Both the position numbers and the translations under genes were made by a program. Below the pieces are notes generated by a model. The model was not told the DNA's origin and did not search any database. It saw only the letters and a list, made by a program, of their open reading frames with translations. Below, one piece after another: positions 55,611-64,000 of a stretch of DNA of 64,000 bases. The number at the start of each line of letters is the position of its first letter. The stretch's first letter is position 1. Origin of the DNA: Bugulina stolonifera. Lineage: Eukaryota; Bryozoa; Gymnolaemata; Cheilostomatida; Bugulidae. Location of the stretch: NCBI GenBank assembly GCA_935421135.1, contig OW285197.1, positions 6,480,850 through 6,544,849 on the forward strand, given 5' to 3'.

Positions 55611-56225
55611 ATGACTCAATCAGGAGTTCTGCTCCCTTGCATAAAGAAGACAACTCCAAGTAGATAGCATGAGTTCCAACACCAATGTGTCGGATTTGGT
55701 GGGTGGGGTACCCACCCCGCCCTGGGTAAGGGTTGAGAGCTCGCCCCAGCAGTGATGCAGGGGGACCCGGTCCTAAAGCTCTAGCACCACCCGGAGCTGA
55801 GATACTGATCAGCAGCATTGCAATATTATATATGAATTGTCTCAATTTTCTACCTCAAATCTGATTGGAGGATGGCAGACCGTTAACCGCAGACCGTAGA
55901 CCGTTTCGTCTTTTGTTATATGATAAGAGTATGTAAATACAGTCAGTTATTGTAGTGTTGGTGTGTGGCTAGAGGGGGCTGTTCATATTGAACACGTCTG
56001 AGACACCACAATATGTACATTGCCAGATGACCAGCCTATACCCTAGTGCCAATATTACATGTAATACAATGTAAGACTAGTTACATGGATTTATCATGAT
56101 TGCATAACAACATACACGCCCAGCCCCACCTTGGCATGGTTTTACATGGATAGGAATGTCTATTAAAAGAAAAAGGTGATGCTTTTGGAAAATGTTTTGA
56201 AGTTGTCTCCCATTGAAATTGCATT
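55611..56225. other. Intergenic DNA with a GC-rich segment
   Basis: 55680-55805 is GC-rich, with the palindrome GTGGGGTACCCAC and GGACCCGGTCC. It is not assignable to a known family. Short AGACCGT repeats lie at about 55877-55902. Confidence 0.35.
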
Positions 56226-56350
56226 TTAACTTGACTTGACTGGAGACTTGCATTACATACTGACTTGACTTGACTTGAGGCAGCACTGACTTGGCTTGAC
56301 ATCAAAATTTTAGAAGTGATTTGACTTGTTGACTTGAAGTCCGACTTGGA
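56226..56350 (+). repeat. Degenerate TTGAC/TGACT simple repeat
   Basis: Repeated TTGACTTGACTTGA with interruptions. Confidence 0.75.
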
Positions 56351-56534
56351 CCCAGCTGTGGGAATCACCCAGTAAATTATCACACAATGTACAGTTTATA
56401 ATTTTGCTAACTTAGGCTTCCTACATTGAAAGTACGTAGTTCTGTTAAGATCAGCAATAAACAGACCGTCTGTGTCAAAAACACTTGAAGTGTAACCGGA
56501 CATGTCAAGTCAAACTTTGGTCATGACAGGAACA

Positions 56535-57930
56535 ACGCAATTAGCCTTAACACTAAAGATCATCGAGCGCAGAGTGGGAGGCCTGATATGCAGCCCGTAG
56601 CTGAGGGTGTCATGACTTGTAATTACAATGTATAATCAATCCCTGTAATATTTCCAACTACTGTTCAAGGGCTGTATTTGTCTGAGGGCTGTTGTGTTGT
56701 AACATTGTGTAAATGTGGTGCACCAGATAGCTACAACCTTCTTCGATTCACCTGCCTGCAGTAAGGAATTGTTTTCCCTTTTTATACTTCACTTCTGTAT
56801 ATATTTAATAACATGCTTCACATGGCTTGAGTAAGGTTTTGATTGGTTACTCAAGATAATGGGAAGGTGTGAAGCTCAATGAGCCTACATCCACATGTAC
56901 ATGACTGCATAATTATCATTGAGCAATCAAATTTCATACAATTTTATTAATTACAGTCAGGCAGAGGGCACTGAGTGCAGCTTAAGATTGTATCATACCT
57001 GTAGATCTAGTTTCAGTGTTTCTTCTGTCATGATGATGATGAATTCTTTTATTGATTAATTATACAAAAAGAAAACCCTCTATTTGCAGGCAAGATGAAA
57101 GGGTGGTGTGTGTGTAATATAGTACAAAAATAAGATGGTATATGTGAGTTGGCAAACCGAAGAAAAATATTTACAGCATAATAGTTTTTCTTTTTTTTGT
57201 ATCGAGAGCATTTTGGTAATTTTTCTGTTCAATACTATCTACCGGAGTTGTTATTGCGCTTCAAACTTCAACTGATACATTTTTATCTTACTTGACTCTT
57301 GAATTGAATATTTGTCCTCTTGACACATAGTCTACTTTGTAGCTAAATAATTGAAATGGTAGACTCTGAGTGATTAATTACGTCAAATACTGTTTAAGCC
57401 ATGTAAGTGTATGATGTCACGCTTGAGGGCATATACTACATTACTTGTGATAAACTAGCAATGTATGTAGAGGAGGTGGGTGTAAAAGTAGAAAATTTTG
57501 AGATAGCCTTTGTTCTTCACCAAATCTGAGGCAGGAGAAGTTGTGTTCTTTGTATTTAGCTGATAGACCGAGCTTACCTCAACCACAAACATGGAACTAA
57601 GGCTATCTAGCTTTCTTCAGTACTGCACCTAACAGCAATAGAGTCCCCCACTGCAATAGATTTGATAATATACAAGATCAATTAGCAGTATTTTCTGTAA
57701 AGAGTGACCAGTAAGTTACCACTAGCAAGCATTAATCATCATTTGTCATCCACTAAGAGATGATTAGCCAGACGATTCACTTGACTTGGTACATCCCACA
57801 CATATTATTCAGGGCTTTGGCTACACACACTTCAGTAGCTGAGGCTCCACTGCACCTTTTATAGTGAGTCGTTCATTACTGCTAGCCCTATAAAACTTAG
57901 GTAGAAGTTGATTATACTCAGTTGTACAGC
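56535..57930 (+). promoter_or_regulatory. Upstream region of transporter copy 2
   Basis: Begins with similarity to 22740-22830 upstream of copy 1 (GAGCGCA, CCCGTAGCTGA, CTGTAATATTT). It is shorter than the copy 1 flank. No core promoter was identified. Confidence 0.4.
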
Positions 57931-58200
57931 ATGGCTGAGGGATCAGACAATGATGAGAGAGCAGTACTAATTGAAGACAGCAATGAACATAGTCACATAT
58001 ATATGTCTGTTTGGAAGCAGAGGCTGTTAGTGTGTACTCTGCTCTCTTGCCAGTTGACTGCTCTATGCACAGACACATTCTTGTATCCGTTCTTTCCTCA
58101 GAAAGCAAAGAGTAAAGGATTAACTGATACTGAGATTGGAATTGTCTTCTCATCATTTGAGCTTTCTAGGTTTTTCTGTTCTCTGGCCACTGGATATCTG
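57931..58200 (+). CDS. Transporter copy 2, exon 1
   Basis: 90 codons, GTAAGT donor. The ATG follows TTGTACAGC, as in copy 1. Confidence 0.88.
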
Positions 58201-61200
58201 GTAAGTTCTAATTGGAAGTATCTCTTCAAGGAATATTGTAATAGTTCAGGACATTTGTACATGCGACCTCAGTTAGCCTGATGGACCTTACAGCACCCTA
58301 AGTGCCTAGTAGTTGCCACAGCGCTACTGATCTAACACTTGGTTTCTTGCACTTAGCTGTCTTGTTACTCATACCTACATTGTTATGCATGTTCTAACTA
58401 TACACTTATACAATGTAATTACATATGCATTACTGAGCAATTACATGTATGTCCTTTTTATACCCACGTAAAGAGGCCTGACCTCTCAGAAATACCTGAT
58501 GTTGATTTTGCATATTATGATCTAGATGATTTTAAGCATCTTTTGTCAAATCCGACCTATTTTAGGTCGGCTCACAAGCTTCCGACCGCCATATTGTTGC
58601 GCAATTTCCGGACGACACTACGTCCTCTTTTTAAGACACTACGTCGGCCTTATACTACGTAAGGCACATTGTTTTTATGTTTGTTGTCTCAGTTCATGCT
58701 TGGATCTCAACAAACACACTTCTATACTTATATACAGAGACTTTCACTTCGTAGATAGGTCATTCCAGTTGTTAAGGTCTTCGACCTTGCAACACGACTG
58801 CCTACTAGGTCAGATCACTCTCTTTCTCAGTATAGTAAACAATTATCAACTCGGCGACGTATGGGTCATCTTTGGTAGTTATTTAACTACTAGAACCTGT
58901 TAATATTTCATGTAATGAGAAGACCTAGCACCACTCATAGGCTTTTCATCTTGGACACGGGAGTCAAGATGACAACACAAACCCCCAAAAACCATTACAA
59001 TATCATATTTATTCTAGCAATCTTTCATTGATGTTTCTGTTGTATTATACCGGTTATGGTTTATTGCATACATAACATGTCAGTTCTAAAACAGGTCTGA
59101 AGCTCAACTGAAAATACAACGTGCTGCTACATAATTATGCTATGCTTGCTAGAGGATAATCTTCTAGCTATGTCAATAGCAGTAATCATACAACAGTTTC
59201 TATTCCACAGTGTCTAGTATTCTAAAAGAGCATGTCAAGTTGAGATTGTATTAGCAGTAGAGACTCATTGAACAGGAATAATATCAATAATAATTATTAA
59301 TAAATGCACTGCATATTGGCAGGCTTATTGAGTTAATGTGACAAACTAGCATAGCCTACACTACTTGATTTACAGATAGCTGTATCTCCAGTACTATTGT
59401 ATCAAACATGTTTGTTAAGTTCAGTCATTGGCCCAATTTATTGATCATAATGAACAAACACTTTAAAAGTTTACAAGCACTGAGCCCTAGCACAATTTCT
59501 GGCAACCAGCTAATCTACCTTTAACTACAGTACTAATATCAACTCAATCGAGGACTGACCCATTTGAGTGAGTGGAACTAAGTTTTTGAATGTGCACAAG
59601 CTGTAAAGACCTCGAGAGTAGACCCATGTGCACTATTAATCATTGATACGGCTGCCGAGTCAAGTCCTTATGTGCATAGTGATAAGCTATAATACTTCTT
59701 ACAAATACAAAGATTAAAATAATATATGACGAGAATTGCTAAATAACTTAACATACCAGTATTATACAATGTGCATGATTTTGCATAGGTGTATGTGTAG
59801 ATGATAAAAACATTGCTTGTACATATTATATACTTATCTAACGGCAGCAAACAACGAAGGATTTGCAAGTATAACTGCAGCGGAAACCCGCAAAAGTATA
59901 TGCAATCGTAGATGTTGATAACAATGGAATTTGGTTTTTACCACTAGCAAAGATGGAAACTGAACATAATATGTACATGTACATGTAGGTCTCACAGAAG
60001 GTATACTGGAGACAAGATACAGCAATCACATAATTGTCATCCATGAAGAACATCAAATACAAGTGATTCAAATACCCAAGCAAGCACATTTAATAGACCC
60101 TTGAAAGAACAACAACAAAAATATGACAGAAAATGGAGGCTATTAACTAGAAAAATAAATCATCCTAAGAGAGTGATTAGATTAATAATGCACGTATCTA
60201 TTGACTTACCAACTAATGTGCAACCTACCCACTACACATGCAAAGGTTGCTACCATCAACTCTTTTAGTATGCGAGTTATTGCAGTAATTCACTGGGATG
60301 TGTTAGTAGATACCTCCAGTTCATATCACTGTCCGACATGACTGATGTTAACAGTAGTGTGGAGTTGAGCCCCGGAAGTCGCTCAGTGAAAAATTCAGAA
60401 ATTTCTTGTAAAGAAAAAATGGCTGAATCTCTTAACTAGTCTGATAAATAGCTCCAAGTTGCACCTCAAGCCAATAACCAATACATTACGTTTTATCAAT
60501 CTACTTTATCAGTATTTATAGTTGTCAGTCTGACCTGGCACCAGTTGCTGCAGTTACAAATGTACATGTAGATCATTGTTCAATATTTCAAGTATATAAA
60601 ATAATTTAGGTTTTTCTACAATTTGCAAACTCGAAAACTAGTCTTGAGTTTAGCTTGAATAATTTACATGTATTTAGTCTGACCCAGATGCCTTTTATTC
60701 CAACATCTCTAATAAAAATTCACCTACACAGTTTTATTCTTTCATTTCACTATTGTCTACTTCCAATAATGACTTTAATGGGATCTAAATATATTTTACT
60801 ATAACTTGATTGTCTTTCCAATTGACCTGAATTTAGCTTTGACTGAAATACTTCCAATGTGGATAGTGTTTCTACAAACCTATCTTAGCAATAGCTATTA
60901 TAATGTAATAGTAGCTATTTAGTGATGTACATTGTACATGTACACTGTACGTGTACACCGTACGTGTACACCGTACGTGTACACCGTATGTGTACACAGT
61001 ACGCGTACACTGTACGTGTACACCGTACGTGTACACCGTACGTGTACATGTGCATTGTTTAACGGCACTAAAAACACATCTACATTTACAATGTGTACAC
61101 CAGTAACTTTGGCAACATCAACCCCATAACTACAGTATGTTAGTCTATTATCATCAGTACAGGTTATTAATTAACATTCAGCCAAGCGACTTTATGTTTT

Positions 61201-63753
61201 TGTGATTAATTATTGTAATAAATGAATGATAAACAAAAAATTGAAATTGTCAAGTGTGGAGGACTATATTATAATTACAAAATATGTATGTTTTGACATC
61301 CATGTAGCCCACATTTCACCAATATTGTTGCCATAAACTTGAGTAGGGGAATCTGCAAGTGTGGTCAGGCTTGGTAGTCTAAACTGCACCTACAAATGCT
61401 ATCACTCTACACATATATTGGTATTACATTTCCATGCATCTACATAATATTTTATCTGTATCTTATTGTCTGTCTGACGAAGCACTAGGTGCTGCATTTC
61501 CGCTGTGCCTGATGTTTACATTGCTGTTATTTCAGACTAGTAAAGTTGATGGGAAGATTCTATGTCTAGTAGGAAACATAGCCTCTGGTATATCTTGTGT
61601 GTGCTTTGGGTGAGTGGGTGGAATTCCTCCTTACTATCACTATCTTTTAGTTGGTATTTTGCTTTTTGAAGAAGTCAACTACGCAATCGGTTTTGCATAT
61701 GAAGCAGTATAGCCTTTATGCTTATTTTTTGTCTATAATACTAAGAAACCCACTTCACAAGAGGACAGTGATAATAATATTATCTGTATGCTACATAATT
61801 ATATGCACTCCATGAAACCATTGTGTTGATTTTTTCGCAAACACTACACACTGGGCATGTTTAATTATAACTCTTCACCCATGTACCCAGTTAATTGGCT
61901 ACAAATTAGTAATTCTTTTTCACAATGAGTTTGCAATATGAAATGACCAGGTCATGTTATGTACATGTATATTTGTAGTTGCTATGGCAACAACTAAAGT
62001 CAACCTTCACAACACTTTGTTTGTTGTAGACTGATAACATATACTCCAGACAGATCATTCTTTCCCTTGTGTGTTATGGTAAGGTTGGTAGCTGGGAGTG
62101 GAGCTGGTACACTAAGTGTTGCAATCATGACTGTACTAATCCAGGCCACAAATTATGACCCAGCTACAGTAGTGGTAAGTTTAGGGATTATGTTTCATGA
62201 TTGGAACACACCCAGATAACCAGCTTGCAGTACAACATAAAGCTTTTGAGTAAGTGATACCAATGACAATCTTAAACCACTACTGTCGCACCATTCAATA
62301 TTTTCAAATAATCTGGTTCTTCCTTTTTCAGTAAGATTGATGTGTTGTTTGTGTTTGGTAACCTAGCTGCTGCCAAGAAACTGCTGTTTTAATTTTTTTT
62401 TACTGTTATTCTCTTGTGTACATTGTTTTAATTACTACTCAAATCCATATTCATATTGTGGTGATTTTAGATAATCATATTTTTATTGCAATTTTTATCC
62501 AGTTGTACGAGTGTACATATTAACCATAGTCGAAAATAGCACCTACACACTAGATAATGGTAATAAGTAGGAATAACAATTAGTTTTATTTTGTGATACA
62601 CAACGTGCACACAAGCACAACTAGGCGTGCTCGGAAACGATATTTTTTGTTGTCAACATGGGCATTTTTTTCTAGTACAAGCATTATAGTCATGTGTCTT
62701 CCGCACCGCATAATATCTTGAGTTGGATTTCTTTACTATATATCTTCATAGGTCGATCTCCTCACAATAATTATTATTACATACAATATAGGTTTGAGAT
62801 ATTTATATAATTTTCAGCTTTCACCAAACTTTATCTCAAACTGAATAACTTCAACAGCTTACACTAGTTGTAGATGCACAAAGAGCAAGTTTTTCAACTG
62901 AGGCAAGATAAAACAACTTCTGTCAACATAAATATAAATAACAATCTAGCAGACATAGGCTCACAGGGCAACTCAGACTTGTTGGTGACAATAGCGGACA
63001 AGTTGATATACTAGGCGTTGTTAGTCAGTCACACCTCTTATTCAGTGTATGTGGAGGAAAAAGGAACAGCAGGCTGCTCTCATACCCCACCTGCATGATC
63101 AACAACTGCCAAATCTTTACAATCCTTTAAAATACTTTGTTGTCCATTTGCTCTAAGAAGTGGTAGTTATCCTCTGCTTTCTGAAAAAGCTTCATATTGT
63201 AAGAAAAAAATAAATGCATTTCAAAATTTAACAAATTTACTTTATGTTAAAGTAAGGATCATGAATCAATAGAACAGAAAATGATGGTAATCCACTAATA
63301 TAATTATTCGAAATCAAAGAAGACAACTTTAGTCTCTGAACTTTGGTAAACAGGGTGGCTAAAATTCCCTGTCAGCAAAAAGCAATGGTATTTTAGTTTG
63401 TAAAATTTTGAATAAATACTCTTACCAAATAAGATGAAAATAACACTTATGGGCTTTATCTTTCTATGTCTAGGCCTTTGCTGAGGGAGTTCAAGGAGCC
63501 GGGTTTGCTGTCGGACCTGCTTTAGGGGCCGGACTATACAAGGTATGTTCAGTCATTAGGGGTGGAGCTTGATGAAGTATTTCCACTTATTAGAGGGACT
63601 GTAGGGCTCCATGAGATGCATATTTATACAGTATTTTATATTTTTTTCTTTCTTTCCTTGTTTAGCTTGGAGGATATACTTGCATGTTTTGGATTCTTGG
63701 AGCTGTGCTGACTCTCATTTGTATAGGTCAACCATTTATAGTCCCTTCAATAA
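57931..63753 (+). CDS. Major facilitator transporter, SLC18B1-like, copy 2 (partial)
   Basis: First five exons of a tandem paralogue of the gene at 24870-47215: 57931-58200, 61536-61609, 62030-62174, 63474-63542 and 63666-63753. Together they give 646 nt, with the same phases as copy 1. The remaining six exons would lie beyond the window. It reads MAEGSDNDER, then a first helix RLLVCTLLSCQLTALC, the GKVDGK loop, and GVQGAGFAVGPALGAG. Relative to copy 1, exon 1 has one more codon and exon 3 has three fewer. The intron 3 donor is canonical GTAAGT. Intron 3 is only 1.3 kb against 8.1 kb, because copy 1 gathered insertions. Intron 1 holds a family A3 LTR. No frame damage is visible, so it is probably functional. 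Confidence 0.85.
58237..58999 (+). repeat. Family A3 solo LTR in intron 1 of copy 2
   Basis: 763 bp, TGTAATAG to CCATTACA, flanked by ATAT at 58233-58236 and 59000-59003. It starts 37 bases after the exon 1 end and is absent from copy 1, so it inserted after the gene duplication. Confidence 0.88.
59004..60925. other. Intron 1 of copy 2, remainder
   Basis: 59208-59350 is similar to 25240-25380 in intron 1 of copy 1, so the intron was duplicated too. Nothing else recognised. Confidence 0.45.
60926..61050. repeat. 13-bp minisatellite, CGTGTACACCGTA
   Basis: Units begin at 60950, 60963, 60976, 60989, 61002, 61015 and 61028, with a partial unit after. Rich in TACGTGTAC palindromes and CpG, unlike the surrounding intron. 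Confidence 0.92.
61536..61609 (+). CDS. Transporter copy 2, exon 2
   Basis: 74 nt from ATTTCAG to GTGAGT, same phase as copy 1. Encodes TSKVDGKILCLVGNIASG and beyond. Confidence 0.88.
62030..62174 (+). CDS. Transporter copy 2, exon 3
   Basis: 145 nt from GTTGTAG to GTAAGT. Encodes VRLVAGSGAGTLSVAIMTV. Confidence 0.88.
62175..63473. other. Intron 3 of copy 2
   Basis: 1.3 kb of AT-rich intron without recognised insertions. Confidence 0.5.
63474..63542 (+). CDS. Transporter copy 2, exon 4
   Basis: 69 nt from GTCTAG to GTATGT. Encodes the motif-C-like GFAVGPALGAG helix. Confidence 0.88.
63666..63753 (+). CDS. Transporter copy 2, exon 5
   Basis: 88 nt from GTTTAG to GTAAGT. Encodes LGGYTCMFWILGAVLT and beyond. 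Later exons are outside the window. Confidence 0.86.
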
Positions 63754-64000
63754 GTAAGTCTGAATATGTAATGTGCCAGAAGTGAGTTGTTATGTTCTAC
63801 TCATTTAACTTGTCTGATGACTCGAATATACAGTAATAACTCAAACCTCAAAAACTTCCGGCACATTTTCGGATTGCTGGCAATAATTGTTGTTGCCAGC
63901 AATTCGAAAATGCTTGTATCCAGGGCCGTATCCACCCATGTGGCCACACGGCCTGGCCGTGTCAACTTTTGAGAGTACAAATGAAGACGATAGCTGAGTG

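Overview
This window looks like nuclear DNA of an invertebrate animal, possibly an early-branching one such as a demosponge. Coding genes are split by GT-AG introns. The single-copy DNA is AT-rich and mobile elements fill much of it. The species guess is an inference; no rRNA or diagnostic marker is present.

Left third (1 to about 21.9 kb): mostly mobile DNA around two host-like genes. It holds a minus-strand Ty3/gypsy element that runs off the left edge (1-814), an LTR plus internal remnant of a second LTR family (1834-4270), a solo LTR of that family (4672-5654), two intronless paralogous genes of unknown function (5869-7176 and 8328-9605), a solo LTR split by a 3.9 kb DNA transposon with 0.8 kb inverted repeats and a decayed YqaJ-type nuclease (9987-14725), a nearly intact young gypsy element (15005-21156), and another solo LTR (21223-21901).

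Right two thirds: two tandem paralogues of a major facilitator transporter resembling SLC18B1. Copy 1 is complete: 11 exons, 24870-47215, with an assembled frame of 513 codons plus stop. Copy 2 starts at 57931; its first five exons are present before the window ends. The introns of copy 1 hold a SINE-like sequence, a dead duplicate of exon 3, an LTR, an hAT-type element with an 8-bp target duplication, a further solo LTR, a TTAA-flanked Kolobok-like element and several minisatellites. A small predicted three-exon membrane protein lies between the transporters (51144-51961).

The mobile elements are layered. Terminal repeats and target-site duplications (TSDs) can be read directly, so the insertion order can be partly reconstructed. 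LTR family A almost always lies in ATAT, and both family B insertions with matching flanks lie in ATAC. The least explained protein-coding feature is the pair of intronless paralogues, each apparently made of two halves faintly resembling the scramblase/Tubby-C fold. I found no CRISPR array, rRNA or intact tRNA gene.
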